This document shows positions 1-8,112 of a DNA stretch of 24,296 nucleotides, in pieces (the stretch's first letter is position 1; the number at the start of each line of letters is the position of its first letter). The stretch covers positions 1 through 24,296 of the forward strand of contig JBIOVX010000219.1 in the NCBI GenBank assembly GCA_044868005.1, read 5' to 3'. The position numbers and the translations under genes are program-made. Below the pieces are notes generated by a model, which saw only the letters and a program-made list of their open reading frames with translations, ran no database searches and was not told the origin of the DNA. Source of the stretch: DATARR01 sp044868005. Lineage in GTDB: Bacteria > Acidobacteriota > Thermoanaerobaculia > Multivoradales > UBA5704.

Positions 1-44
1 CCCGCCCTGAATCGTTGCGGGCGGGGACAAGCCCCGCCCCTACG
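1..44. repeat. GTAGGGGCG-type palindromic repeat, truncated by window edge
   Basis: Positions 19-44 are identical to the right arm (16117-16142) of the complete palindrome at 16061-16142. Positions 1-7 (CCCGCCC) are the inner end of a left arm whose remainder lies outside the window, and 8-18 are the loop. It is therefore the second half of a REP-like inverted repeat. The stop codon of the minus-strand tRNA nucleotidyltransferase gene (40-42) lies inside the repeat arm. Confidence 0.8.
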
Positions 45-2718
45 AACGACGTTCGGCGGGCTGCCTCTCCTCTGAAACCGGCTCCTCCGCCAAGTACCCC
101 AGCGCGTACCGCAGCTCCTCTTCTTCCTCGATGCGGCCGTCGAGCCGGGCTTGCAGGGTGGCGCGGAGGGCTTCGCCGATCCTGGGACCGGCGGGCATGC
201 CCGCGGCCAGCAGGTCCGAGCCGCGGATGGCGAGCCGCAGGCGGCGCAGCTCCGTCAGATACCGCCGGATCCAGGCGCGGACCGTTTCATCCCCTTCGGC
301 CATGAGGAGAAGCACCTCCTCGCCGCTCAAGGGCTCCAGGGCCTCGGCGATGCGGTGTGGCGCCTGCTCGCCGGAGCCATGGAGGATGGCTCGCGCGCCA
401 GCCAGCCGTTCCGGGAAACCGGTGAGTACTCGCCGATCCTCGCCCACGAGCATCAAGCGGCCGGCGAGACGCGCCAGGTCCGCCTCGTCGAAGCCCGCGG
501 CGAGCGCCATCAGCAGCAGCCGCCAGGCCTCCAGGGGAGGATCGGCGATGCCCTCCAGGCGATACCAGTCGTGAGCCGCGCGCGCCTCGCGCAGCCGTGC
601 GCGGGCCGCTTCGTCCAGCTCAAGGCGCGGATCCAGAGCGCGCAGCACGCCGAGCTCGGCCAGCCGCTCGACGCCGCGCAGGGCCAGCGCCGGATCGTCG
701 AGCAGCAGCGCCAGCTCTTCGCGCAGCCGCGAGCCCGAGAGGTGATCGAAGACGCCCTCGGCGAGCGCCACCTCGGCAAGGTGCAGGGTCTCCGGGGAGA
801 TGCGAAAGCCGAGCCGCAGCTCCAGGCGCACGGCCCGCAGGATGCGCGTGGGATCGTCGATGAACGAGAGGCTGTGCAGCACGCGCAGGGTCTTGTCCTT
901 GAGATCGCGCCGGCCGCCGAAGTAGTCGATCAGCTCCGGCTTCGGCTCCGGGCCCAGACGGATCGCCAACGTATTGATCGAGAAGTCGCGCCGGAAGAGG
1001 TCCTGCCGCAGGGCCGAGGTCTGCACCTCGGGCAGGGCGGCGGGAGCGCGGTAGAACTCGCTGCGCGCCGTCGCCACGTCGATGTGGAAGTCTTCGCTGT
1101 CCACCACCACCGCCGTCAGGAAGGCGTGATGCGCCCGCACCCGGCCGCCGACGGCCTCGCCCAGCCTCGCGGCGAAGTCGAGCCCGTCGCCTTCGACGAC
1201 CAGGTCGAGGTCCCGGTTCTCGCGCTCCAGCAGCAGGTCGCGGACGAAACCGCCCACCAGGTAGACGGGAGTGCTCGTCTGGCGCGAGACGGCGGCGATC
1301 GTCGCGATGCGCGAGGCGAGCGGCGGCGGCAACCGCTTCTCCAGCAGATGGGCGATGTGCTCCCGCCGCTCGCGCTGCTGCTCGGAGCGGCGGTCGATCC
1401 GCTCCTCGAAATCGGAGAGCTGGCCGTGGAGATGCCGCAGGAGCTGCATGCGGGTGACCAGGCCGAGCGGTCTTCCCGCCGCCGGGTCCCCCACCAGCAC
1501 GAAACGCGGATGGCGGGCGATCATGCGCTCGCGCACCTGCTCGGCGGGAGCGTCGGGCTCCACCCACTCCAGCTCGGGAGACATCACCGTGGCCACCGGC
1601 CGCTCCGCCAGCCCGTGCTGGATGGCGGCGTCGAGGATCTGCCGCGAGACGGTGCCCACGATCCTGCCGCCGCGTTCCACCGGCGCCGCGTTGATGCGGC
1701 GGGTGTTGAGGACGCTCTTCGCCTCACCGATCGAGGTCTCGGCGGCGAGGACGTGGAAGGGCGCGATCATCAGGTCGCGAGCGCGGGCGGCCGGCGGCAG
1801 AGCCCGCTGCAAGAACGCCAGCAGCCGCTCGCGGGCTTCGAGCAGGGTGCGGTCCTTGAGCCGCGCCGAGGCGGCGGTAGCGTGGCCGCCGCCGCCCGCG
1901 ATCTCGGCGAGGGCTTCCCCAAGGTCGAACCCTTCCAGGTTGCCGCGCGCGATGAGCGTCACCCGGTCTCCCTCGCCGAAGAGGGCGAAGAGGAGCGGCA
2001 GCTCGAAGATCTCCAGGCAGCGCGAGACGAGCGGTGCCAGCTCCTCCAGGTACTTCCCCAGCTCCACCTCGACGATGCCGATGCGGTGGCCGCGCAGGCG
2101 GTGCACCTCCAGCCGCTGCGTCATGCGGTGGAGCACGTCCAGCCGCTCCGGATCGAGGGGACGCGCCACCGACCCGCGCACGGCCTCGAGGTCTCCACCC
2201 TGCTCCAGCAGCCAGGCGGCGGCCGCGAGATCGCGGGAGCTCGTGGTGGCGTAGGTCAGGGAGCCGGTGTCCTCGTAGATCCCCATCAGCAGGAGGTCCG
2301 CTTCCTCCGCCGAGGAGGCGAGACCGCAGCGGCGGAACTCCTCGACGATCAACGTCGCGGTGGATCCCACCGTGGGATCGACGAGGCCTCCCGCGATGGC
2401 GAGATCGGACGCCGTCGGCGGATGGTGGTCATAGGCCCACACCTCGATGCGCGGGTTCGCGTCCAGCCAGTCGGCGACGATGCCGATGCGGTCGCGCTGC
2501 CGGATGTCGCAGAGGATGACGCGGGTGAGCGAGGCGGGATCGACATCTTTCCGGCGCAGCTCCGGGAATTCGATGCGCCGCGCCTCGATGGCCCGGCGCA
2601 CCGTCCCCTCGCGCGAGCCGGGAAAGAACAGCTCCGCTTGCGGGTGGAGCCGGCGCGCCGCGAGCATCGAGGCGAAAGCGTCGAAGTCGGCGCCGAGGTG
2701 GGTCGAGATGAGCTCCAT
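40..2718 (-). CDS. DHH-CBS-poly(A) polymerase fusion; A-adding/CCA tRNA nucleotidyltransferase
   Basis: The product is 892 aa. Residues 1 to about 300 are a DHH phosphoesterase-like module (D71, DHH at 97-99, D150 in GIYEDTG, then a GGGGHATAAS DHHA1 signature). Two CBS repeats follow at about 305-430 (ARDLMIAPF..., VATVMSPE...). The rest is a class II poly(A) polymerase/tRNA nucleotidyltransferase head with GGFVRDLLL, the metal-binding DLD of NRDLDLVVEGDG, RRDFSINTLA and DPTRILRAVR. Fusions of this order are known in bacteria that split CC- and A-addition between enzymes, so A-addition to tRNA 3' ends is likely, but the sequence alone cannot tell A-adding from CCA-adding. The ATG at 2718 is preferred over the in-frame start at 2796: homology begins at MELISTHLGADFDAFAS, and the earlier start lies within the terminator hairpin of the upstream gene. 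The stop codon is supplied by the palindromic repeat. Confidence 0.9.
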   Translation of the reverse strand: MELISTHLGADFDAFASMLAARRLHPQAELFFPGSREGTVRRAIEARRIEFPELRRKDVDPASLTRVILCDIRQRDRIGIVADWLDANPRIEVWAYDHHPPTASDLAIAGGLVDPTVGSTATLIVEEFRRCGLASSAEEADLLLMGIYEDTGSLTYATTSSRDLAAAAWLLEQGGDLEAVRGSVARPLDPERLDVLHRMTQRLEVHRLRGHRIGIVEVELGKYLEELAPLVSRCLEIFELPLLFALFGEGDRVTLIARGNLEGFDLGEALAEIAGGGGHATAASARLKDRTLLEARERLLAFLQRALPPAARARDLMIAPFHVLAAETSIGEAKSVLNTRRINAAPVERGGRIVGTVSRQILDAAIQHGLAERPVATVMSPELEWVEPDAPAEQVRERMIARHPRFVLVGDPAAGRPLGLVTRMQLLRHLHGQLSDFEERIDRRSEQQRERREHIAHLLEKRLPPPLASRIATIAAVSRQTSTPVYLVGGFVRDLLLERENRDLDLVVEGDGLDFAARLGEAVGGRVRAHHAFLTAVVVDSEDFHIDVATARSEFYRAPAALPEVQTSALRQDLFRRDFSINTLAIRLGPEPKPELIDYFGGRRDLKDKTLRVLHSLSFIDDPTRILRAVRLELRLGFRISPETLHLAEVALAEGVFDHLSGSRLREELALLLDDPALALRGVERLAELGVLRALDPRLELDEAARARLREARAAHDWYRLEGIADPPLEAWRLLLMALAAGFDEADLARLAGRLMLVGEDRRVLTGFPERLAGARAILHGSGEQAPHRIAEALEPLSGEEVLLLMAEGDETVRAWIRRYLTELRRLRLAIRGSDLLAAGMPAGPRIGEALRATLQARLDGRIEEEEELRYALGYLAEEPVSEERQPAERRS

Positions 2719-2726
2719 GGCTCCGG

Positions 2727-2756
2727 ATTCTATGCCGGGCTTTTGGAGCCGCTCAA
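2727..2756 (-). promoter_or_regulatory. putative promoter of the tRNA nucleotidyltransferase gene
   Basis: On the minus strand TTGAGC (2751-2756) is followed after 18 nt by TAGAAT (2727-2732). The -10-like box ends 8 nt before the ATG, so transcription would start at or next to the start codon. The -35 lies within the T-tract of the upstream gene's terminator. A GGAG at 2722-2725 is very close to the ATG. Confidence 0.45.
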
Positions 2757-2788
2757 AAAAGCAAAAGGGGAGGGTTTGACCCCTCCCC
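2755..2788 (-). terminator. intrinsic terminator of the S8 protease gene
   Basis: Read on the minus strand, GGGGAGGG/CCCTCCCC arms (2781-2788 and 2767-2774) enclose a 6-nt loop and are followed by TTTTGCTTTTTT (2766-2755). This is a textbook rho-independent terminator 26 nt after the protease stop codon. Confidence 0.85.
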
Positions 2789-2813
2789 CGAAGCAAGATC
2801 TAGACGGACCGGC

Positions 2814-4154
2814 TTACTCGGTGCAAGCGCGGCGCGCGTTGACGAAGCCCTTACCGTAGAACTCGTCGTTGCCGACCTTACCCTCGTCGTCGGCGGTTTG
2901 GAGGAGCTTCGCCTTGAGAGCGCCGAGCGAGATTCCGGGGAAGCGGCCCTTGATCAGCGCCGCCACACCCGCCGCGGCCGGCGTTGCCATGCTGGTGCCG
3001 GCGGCGAAGCAGTAGTTGTTGGTCGTGGTGCCGCGGCAGGGAGCGAGCACCAGGTCGAACACCCAACAGAAGTTCGTGGTCGGAGCCGCGTTCGTCGTCA
3101 TCGTGCAGATGGCGTTGCCGGGCAGAACTCCGTCACCGCCGGGCCCGGCCACGGAGACGTAACCCTCGCCGTAGCTGCTGTAGGAAGCAGGGCGCCGGAA
3201 GTTGGTCGCGCCGAGGGCGAAGCCAACCGGACCGGTGGCCGAGACGGCGATGCCGCTGCCGGCGCTGCCCGGCACATCGACGAGGTTGCCCGCCTGACCG
3301 AAGTCAATGGCGTCGTTGCCGGCGGCCGAGAGGACGAGCACACCCTTGCTGGCGGCGAAGTTGACGGCCTTGTTGATGGCCGCGACGAGCGGACCGCCGC
3401 CCGTAGCGTTCTTCGGGAAGACCGCGCCGAGGCTCATGTTGATGATGTCGGCGCGGGCACAGCCACCGAATCCGAAGGAGGCCGGATCGGCGGCGTAGAG
3501 GATGGCCCCGATGACCGCACCGAAGCTGCCGCTGCCGTTGTGCAGGGCCTTGACGCCCATGATCGTCGCGTTGGGAGCGACGCCGACCGTGCCGACGTTG
3601 TTGTCCCGCGCGGCGACGATGCCGGCGACGTGGGTGCCGTGCCAGAACGTACCGCCGTCCTGGTTGAAGTTGAAGCCAGGGACGAACGATACGGAGCAAG
3701 CCGTGTCGATCGCGCCGGCGAGATCCTGGTGCGCGTCGAAGATGCCACCGTCGATGACGGCCACCCGCGCACCCTGCCCGGTGCAGCCGGCCGCCCAGGC
3801 CGCTGGAGCCTCGACGGCCTGCATGTTCCACTGGATCGGGAAGAACCGATCGTCGCCCGTGACGACCGCTTGCTGGACCGGCCCCTGCGGCGCCCACTCG
3901 ACAACTTGATCCACTTCCCCAGCCTGGAAGGCGTTGGCCGCCAGAGCACGACTCAGGAAGTCAGGCGCGTCCGAGCTGACGACGCCGATGCCGGCGCTGC
4001 CATGGGAGTAGAGGACGATGCCGCCGGCAGCCTGGACCGCGGCGTTTTGCTTGGCTCCCCAGTTCGGCGCCGTGAGGACGTAGTCGGCCGCCGAAGCGGC
4101 AGCCGGCACCAGCGCGAGGAGCAAGGCAAGGACCAGAAACTTGACACTACGCAT
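2814..4154 (-). CDS. secreted S8 (subtilisin-like) serine protease
   Basis: The product is 446 aa. A Sec signal peptide covers residues 1-22 (MRSVK, a long Leu/Ala core, then ASA-A). A pro-region of about 90 aa follows, then a subtilase domain from about 105 to the C-terminus. The catalytic triad is visible: D135 in VAVIDGG, H172 in HGTHVAG and S388 in GTSMATPAAAGVAAL, with the oxyanion-hole Asn at N280 (SAAGN). Several cysteine pairs suggest disulfides after export. There is no C-terminal P-domain or sorting signal, so a freely secreted or periplasmic protease is likely. The frame stays open upstream to 4361. The ATG at 4154 is chosen because it directly precedes the signal peptide and has AGGGGG 7 nt before it. 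The gene is monocistronic, bounded by a promoter (4334-4361) and a strong terminator. Confidence 0.95.
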   Translation of the reverse strand: MRSVKFLVLALLLALVPAAASAADYVLTAPNWGAKQNAAVQAAGGIVLYSHGSAGIGVVSSDAPDFLSRALAANAFQAGEVDQVVEWAPQGPVQQAVVTGDDRFFPIQWNMQAVEAPAAWAAGCTGQGARVAVIDGGIFDAHQDLAGAIDTACSVSFVPGFNFNQDGGTFWHGTHVAGIVAARDNNVGTVGVAPNATIMGVKALHNGSGSFGAVIGAILYAADPASFGFGGCARADIINMSLGAVFPKNATGGGPLVAAINKAVNFAASKGVLVLSAAGNDAIDFGQAGNLVDVPGSAGSGIAVSATGPVGFALGATNFRRPASYSSYGEGYVSVAGPGGDGVLPGNAICTMTTNAAPTTNFCWVFDLVLAPCRGTTTNNYCFAAGTSMATPAAAGVAALIKGRFPGISLGALKAKLLQTADDEGKVGNDEFYGKGFVNARRACTE

Positions 4155-4333
4155 GTTTGAACCCCCTAGAGTTCGATGAAAACGGTGGACGAGCACCACG
4201 CTCGCCACGCCGAGACGGGACAGATGAATTTGGATTTGCGCCCAACTTTGTCGGCAGCCCGGCCGTCTCAGGGAGATCCTGGGCTTTGCGTCGTCCGCCT
4301 CGCGACGGAGTTGCCTTTGTCGAAAGCGCATTA

Positions 4334-4361
4334 AGTCTACGTTTTTTCCGCCAAATGTCAA
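4334..4361 (-). promoter_or_regulatory. putative sigma70-type promoter of the S8 protease gene
   Basis: On the minus strand TTGACA (4356-4361) is separated by 16 nt from TAGACT (4334-4339). It lies in the 287-nt divergent gap between the protease and adenine deaminase and leaves a leader of about 170 nt. I saw no other gene in that gap. Confidence 0.5.
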
Positions 4362-4429
4362 CAGCCTTTGCGCAGCCAGCCCGAGCAGGCGCGCAGCGGC
4401 GGCAGGTTCGGGAACGTCTCCAGACGAGA

Positions 4430-4435
4430 TATCCT
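4430..4435 (+). promoter_or_regulatory. TANNNT -10-like box, possible leaderless start of adenine deaminase
   Basis: TATCCT ends 6 nt before the adenine deaminase ATG, and no Shine-Dalgarno sequence is visible. Transcription would begin at the start codon. The -35 region is poor (TTCGGG near 4407). Confidence 0.4.
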
Positions 4436-4441
4436 CTGTCG

Positions 4442-6157
4442 ATGGAGCTCCCCCACCTCCTCGCCGCAGCCCGCGGCGACCGGCCGGCGGACCTGCTGCT
4501 GCGCAACGCCGGGCTCGTCAACGTGTTCTCGGGCGAGGTCCTCGCCACCGAGATCGCCGTCGCGGGAGGCCTCATCGCCGGCTTCGGCAGGGGCTACGAG
4601 GCCCTGGAGGAGATCGATCTGGAAGGGCGCTTCGTGGCTCCCGGCTTCCTCGACGCGCACGTCCACATCGAGAGCTCGATGGTGCCGCCGGCCGAGTTCG
4701 CCCGCGCCGTCGTGCCGCGAGGAGTGACCACCGTCGTCACCGACCCGCACGAGATCGGCAACGTCCTCGGGCTCGCCGGCATCCGCTTCATGCTGGAGCA
4801 ATCCGAGGGCGTGCCGCTCGACGTGCTCGTCAACGCGCCCTCCTGCGTGCCCGCCACCCACCTGGAGACCTCGGGAGCGCGGCTGGAGGCGGCGGAGCTT
4901 TCCTCTCTCCTCGCCCACCCCAGGGTGCTCGGCCTCGCCGAAGTGATGAATTACCCAGGCGTGATCGCCGGCAGCGAGGAGGTGCTCGCCAAGCTCCGCG
5001 CCTTCCGCGGCCGGCCCATCGACGGCCACTGCCCCGGCCTCTCCGGCCACCGGCTGAACGCCTATGCGGCGGCGGGCATCGGCAACGATCACGAGTGCAC
5101 CACCGTCGAGGAAGCCCTCGGCAAGCTGCGCGCCGGCCTCACCATCTTCCTGCGCGAAGCGACCAACGCCCGCAACCTGCGCGCCCTGCTCCCCCTCGTC
5201 TCGCCGCTGACCGAGCGGCGGCTCTGCCTGTGCACGGACGACCGCCACCCCGCCGATCTGCTGGAGGAGGGCTCCATCGATCACCTGATCCGCCTCGCCA
5301 TCGCCGGGGGCGTGGATCCCGTGCTGGCGATCCGCATGGCGACGCTCAACCCGGCGGAGCACTACGGCCTGCACGACCGCGGCGCCATCGCGCCGGGGCG
5401 GCGCGCCGACCTCGTGGTCTTCCGCGACCTCGCGGCGCCGAGGCCGGAGATGGTCTTCCGCGGCGGCAAGCTCGTGGCGCAGGATGGGCAGCTCCTTGGC
5501 GATGAAACGGACCGGTCCCGGCGGTATGTTCCGTCCTTGCCGCCGACGGTTCATGTCGATCCCGAACGGCTCGACTTCTCCATCCGCGCCGCGGGCAACA
5601 GTCTCCGCGTGATCGGCGTCATTCCCGACCAGCTCGTCACCGAGAGCCTGGTGATGGAGGCGGCTCTCCGCGATGGAAACGCCGTCGCCGACCCCGGCCG
5701 CGACCTCCTCAAGATGGCCGTCGTCGAGCGCCATCACGGCACGGGCCGCATCGGCCTCGGCTTCGTCCGCGGCGTGGGTCTGAAGAGGGGGGCCATCGCC
5801 GGCACCGTGGCCCACGACCATCACAACCTCGTGGTCATCGGGGCCGACGACGTCTCCATGCGCACCGCCGCCCTGGCCGTGGCGAACGCCGGCGGCGGGC
5901 TGGCCGCGGCCGAGGGCGAACACGTGCGAGCCCTCCTGCCGCTCCCCCTCGCCGGCCTCATGTCCGACCGCCCCATCGAAGAGGTGCGCGACGACATGAA
6001 CGCTCTCCTCGAAGCCGCCCACGGCCTGGGTACGGCGCTGCACGATCCCTACATGGCGATGAGCTTCCTCGCTCTGGAGGTCATCCCTGCCTTGAAGCTG
6101 ACCGATGTGGGGCTGGTGGATGTGGAGCGGCTGGAGGTAGTGCCGTTGTTCGTGTGA
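4442..6157 (+). CDS. ade: adenine deaminase (AdeC family)
   Basis: The product is 571 aa, the usual size for this family, which deaminates adenine to hypoxanthine in purine salvage. It is cytosolic, with no signal peptide. The N-terminal amidohydrolase barrel carries the metal ligands in PGFLDAHVHIESSM (H73, H75) followed by DPHEIGNVLG. Further family signatures are GHCPGLSGHRLNAYAAAGIGNDHECT, CTDDRHPADLL and the C-terminal AHDHHNLVVIGADD. The frame is open back to 4157, but similarity starts at MELPHLLAAARGDRPADLLLRNAGLVNVFSGE, supporting the ATG at 4442. The neighbours are unrelated; it converges on the DUF3368 gene with a 25-nt gap and no clear terminator. Confidence 0.93.
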   Translation: MELPHLLAAARGDRPADLLLRNAGLVNVFSGEVLATEIAVAGGLIAGFGRGYEALEEIDLEGRFVAPGFLDAHVHIESSMVPPAEFARAVVPRGVTTVVTDPHEIGNVLGLAGIRFMLEQSEGVPLDVLVNAPSCVPATHLETSGARLEAAELSSLLAHPRVLGLAEVMNYPGVIAGSEEVLAKLRAFRGRPIDGHCPGLSGHRLNAYAAAGIGNDHECTTVEEALGKLRAGLTIFLREATNARNLRALLPLVSPLTERRLCLCTDDRHPADLLEEGSIDHLIRLAIAGGVDPVLAIRMATLNPAEHYGLHDRGAIAPGRRADLVVFRDLAAPRPEMVFRGGKLVAQDGQLLGDETDRSRRYVPSLPPTVHVDPERLDFSIRAAGNSLRVIGVIPDQLVTESLVMEAALRDGNAVADPGRDLLKMAVVERHHGTGRIGLGFVRGVGLKRGAIAGTVAHDHHNLVVIGADDVSMRTAALAVANAGGGLAAAEGEHVRALLPLPLAGLMSDRPIEEVRDDMNALLEAAHGLGTALHDPYMAMSFLALEVIPALKLTDVGLVDVERLEVVPLFV

Positions 6158-6182
6158 CCACCGGCTGGCGAATTGAAGTCGC

Positions 6183-6647
6183 TCAGTCCTCTCCAAGCTC
6201 TCTTAGAACCTGCTGGTAGAGCTCAGGCGTCACTCGAAACCCCGCGGTTGTCCGAAGATCGTTGAGGACCGGAGCGACCGCAGTAAGAAGGCCACTTCGT
6301 TTAGCTTCGGCAAGTACGCCCAGGGTCCCCAAGATCTTAAGCCCGAACCTCGCGGCAATCTGTCGACCACGGCGCTCATCCATCAGCAACAGGCCTGCCT
6401 GAAGCTCCACGGCCAAGGCTATGGCTTCGGCCTCCCCGCGATCCAACTCGGCTTCTAGCGCGCGGGGCACGAAGTCGCCCTTCAAGCTCATTGGAATGAC
6501 CCAATCCACTGTGCGGAGATCGACGGACCTGACCTCATCCAGGACAGCTGTCGGAATCGAAATCTCGCCGTAGAGCTGAAACAGTAACTCCAGGCGACCT
6601 ACCGAGCCGAGACTGATAATCGGCGATGCATTGCTGACGACGATCAC
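6183..6647 (-). CDS. DUF3368 PIN-like toxin of a type II toxin-antitoxin pair
   Basis: The product is 154 aa. The N-terminus MIVVSNASPIISLG and the later acidic positions (LDEV, RGEAEAIALA, LLLMDER) match the DUF3368 branch of PIN/VapC-like nucleases. In this branch the first Asp is often replaced, as by N6 here. RNase activity is inferred from the family. The GTG start at 6647 overlaps the antitoxin stop as GTGA, so the pair is translationally coupled. In the DUF3368 families I know, the partner is a UPF0175 protein, exactly as seen here. Confidence 0.85.
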   Translation of the reverse strand: MIVVSNASPIISLGSVGRLELLFQLYGEISIPTAVLDEVRSVDLRTVDWVIPMSLKGDFVPRALEAELDRGEAEAIALAVELQAGLLLMDERRGRQIAARFGLKILGTLGVLAEAKRSGLLTAVAPVLNDLRTTAGFRVTPELYQQVLRELGED

Positions 6648-6883
6648 GACCGGCCAAGGTCGCGCAGGGTAGCGAGGTCTTGCTCAAACTCCTCGCTACC
6701 ATAGTGCACCGGGATATCGCGGCTGGCGAGGAGGTGCTGGAAGCGGAGACGATCAATCCCGGCAAGGCGACTGGCCTGCCCGAGCGTCAGCCGGTCCTTC
6801 TGGAAAAGCAGGACGGCCATTTCCTGCCGCAGCTCATCCTCGGACATGCGGGCCGCTTGGAGAATCTCATCCGGAATCGTCAC
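6644..6883 (-). CDS. UPF0175 family antitoxin
   Basis: The product is 79 aa from the preferred GTG at 6883. It has the UPF0175 pattern: an N-terminal VTIPDEIL strand, a helix with SEDELRQEMAVLLFQKDRLTLGQASRLAGIDRLRFQHLLASRDIPVHYGSEEFEQDL, and an acidic tail. It is thought to bind DNA through the helix-turn-helix and to neutralise the DUF3368 product. A longer GTG start at 6904 gives 86 aa. It is less likely, because GGAGG sits 8 nt before 6883 and the -10-like TACATT (6908-6913) would place the transcript start near 6901. It is followed immediately by the toxin gene with a 4-nt overlap. Confidence 0.85.
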   Translation of the reverse strand: MTIPDEILQAARMSEDELRQEMAVLLFQKDRLTLGQASRLAGIDRLRFQHLLASRDIPVHYGSEEFEQDLATLRDLGRS

Positions 6884-6907
6884 TCTCTTCACCTCCGACT
6901 TCACTTC

Positions 6908-6913
6908 AATGTA
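6908..6913 (-). promoter_or_regulatory. possible -10 box of the toxin-antitoxin operon
   Basis: TACATT on the minus strand lies about 25 nt before the preferred antitoxin start. No convincing -35 was found. It sits in the short gap after the TPR gene. Confidence 0.3.
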
Positions 6914-6924
6914 CCACGCGCTGC

Positions 6925-7980
6925 TTACCGCGCCTCACCCCCAGCACTGACAGGCGCTTCGAGTCCCATCTTCCGCACGATCTCCTTGAATCGGGAATCC
7001 CCATGGAGGGCATCGAACCGCGGATCGATCTTGATCCACGTCAGCGCGCCCTCGTGCGCCAGGAAGGAGCGCTGCAGCCATTCGAGGGCGGGCTCCTTCT
7101 CCCCCAATGCGGTATGGATGGCGGCGATCTGCGAGGCGAAGGGGAGGTCTCCCGCGGCAAAACGCTCCAACTGGGTGAGGACCTTGCGTGCCGCGTCGCG
7201 CCGGCCGGCTCGGGCGTCGAGGTAGCCTTGCGCCGAGAGGAGATTGGCGTCCTTGGGGGAGAGCTTGCGCGCGCGGGCGTAGGACACCTGTGCCTGATCG
7301 AGCTTGCGCTGCTGGACGCGCGCGCGGCCGATGAAGTAATGGGCCGTCTCGTAGGTCGGATCCATCTTGAGGACGGCCTCCAGCTCCTTCACCGCTTCGT
7401 CGTAGCGGCGGGCCCAGAAGAGACGGAAGCCGAGCCCGGCGCGGACGTGGACCCGGCCGGGCGCGAGCTCCACGGCACGCCGCGCTTCGGCCACGGCCTC
7501 CTCGGCGTGGCCGGTCACCTCGAGGAGGATGGCGCGCCAGAGGTGCGTGCCGGCGCGCCCGGGCTCCAGCTCCAGGGAGCGCTGGAACGCCGCTTCGGCG
7601 CCGGCCCAATCCCAATCCTTGTGCAGCCGCACGAAAGCGAGGACGGCGTGCGCCGCGGCGAGATGATCGTCGAGGGCCAACGCCTGCTCCGCCGCCTCCT
7701 TGGCCCCCGGGTAATCGAAGAGCAGGGCCCGCGTCTCGGCCAGCCCCGCGAAGGCCGGCGCGAGCTTGGCATCGCCGGCGATGGCCCGCTCGAAGCGCTG
7801 GCGCGCCGCTAGGAGATCGGCGGTGCCCCGGCTGGCGAGGAGCCTCTGCCCCTCCGCGGTGTCCTCGGCCGGCGTGGGCTGGACGTTCTCGGCCGGCGAC
7901 GCAGCCGGGTCTGTCTGCGCCTGCAGCACCGGCGCGAGGAGCAGCATGGCGAGCGCCAGGTTGGGAAGGGCTCTTCGCAT
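6925..7980 (-). CDS. exported tetratricopeptide repeat protein
   Basis: The product is 351 aa. A signal peptide (residues 1-21, MRRALPN, a hydrophobic core, then VLQAQ) leads into a Pro/Ala/Glu-rich linker. Five or six TPR-like helical pairs follow from about 50 to 320 (for example AFAGLAETRALLFDYPGAKEAAEQALALD, AEAAFQRSLELEPGRAGTHLWRAILLEVTGHAEEAVAEARRAVELAPG, YDEAVKELEAVLKMDPTYETAHYFIGRA). The C-terminal WIKIDPRFDALHGDSRFKEIVRKMGL is a tail often seen on TPR proteins of Acidobacteria. It is probably a periplasmic protein-interaction scaffold; the partner is unknown. The frame runs open to 9441 because of base composition, and the ATG at 7980 is set by the signal peptide and a -10-like box 8 nt upstream. 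Confidence 0.85.
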   Translation of the reverse strand: MRRALPNLALAMLLLAPVLQAQTDPAASPAENVQPTPAEDTAEGQRLLASRGTADLLAARQRFERAIAGDAKLAPAFAGLAETRALLFDYPGAKEAAEQALALDDHLAAAHAVLAFVRLHKDWDWAGAEAAFQRSLELEPGRAGTHLWRAILLEVTGHAEEAVAEARRAVELAPGRVHVRAGLGFRLFWARRYDEAVKELEAVLKMDPTYETAHYFIGRARVQQRKLDQAQVSYARARKLSPKDANLLSAQGYLDARAGRRDAARKVLTQLERFAAGDLPFASQIAAIHTALGEKEPALEWLQRSFLAHEGALTWIKIDPRFDALHGDSRFKEIVRKMGLEAPVSAGGEAR

Positions 7981-7988
7981 GAGAGGGA

Positions 7989-7994
7989 AGTATA
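7989..7994 (-). promoter_or_regulatory. -10-like box, possible leaderless start of the TPR gene
   Basis: TATACT on the minus strand ends 8 nt before the ATG. The best -35 is weak (TTGGGT, spacer 15). No Shine-Dalgarno sequence is present, since the 8 nt between box and ATG are pyrimidine-rich. Confidence 0.4.
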
Positions 7995-7999
7995 CGCGG

Positions 8000-8040
8000 T
8001 TGCGGGAATACCCAACGTAGTTCACAATACGGTCCCGCAA
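8000..8040. repeat. 8-bp inverted repeat between divergent TPR and RNase E/G genes
   Basis: TTGCGGGA (8000-8007) and TCCCGCAA (8033-8040) are perfect inverted copies 25 nt apart, centre to centre 33 nt or about three helical turns. They lie in the 132-nt divergent gap and bracket the region where both promoters must be. They could be a regulator-binding pair or, in the RNase leader, a hairpin. Confidence 0.4.
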
Positions 8041-8112
8041 GACATGCCAACCCATCGCCCCGCCTCCCCCACCCTCCCCTTTCCCGCATGAGCTAGCCGA
8101 AACGGAGACAAC

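Noticed and set aside
151..2859. 902-aa plus-strand ORF antisense to the tRNA nucleotidyltransferase
   Set aside because: The opposite strand has clear domains and catalytic motifs; this frame is open because of G+C-rich codon bias and has no recognisable motif.
4358..6196. 612-aa minus-strand ORF antisense to adenine deaminase
   Set aside because: Shadow frame rich in Gly/Arg/His; the plus strand carries all AdeC signatures.
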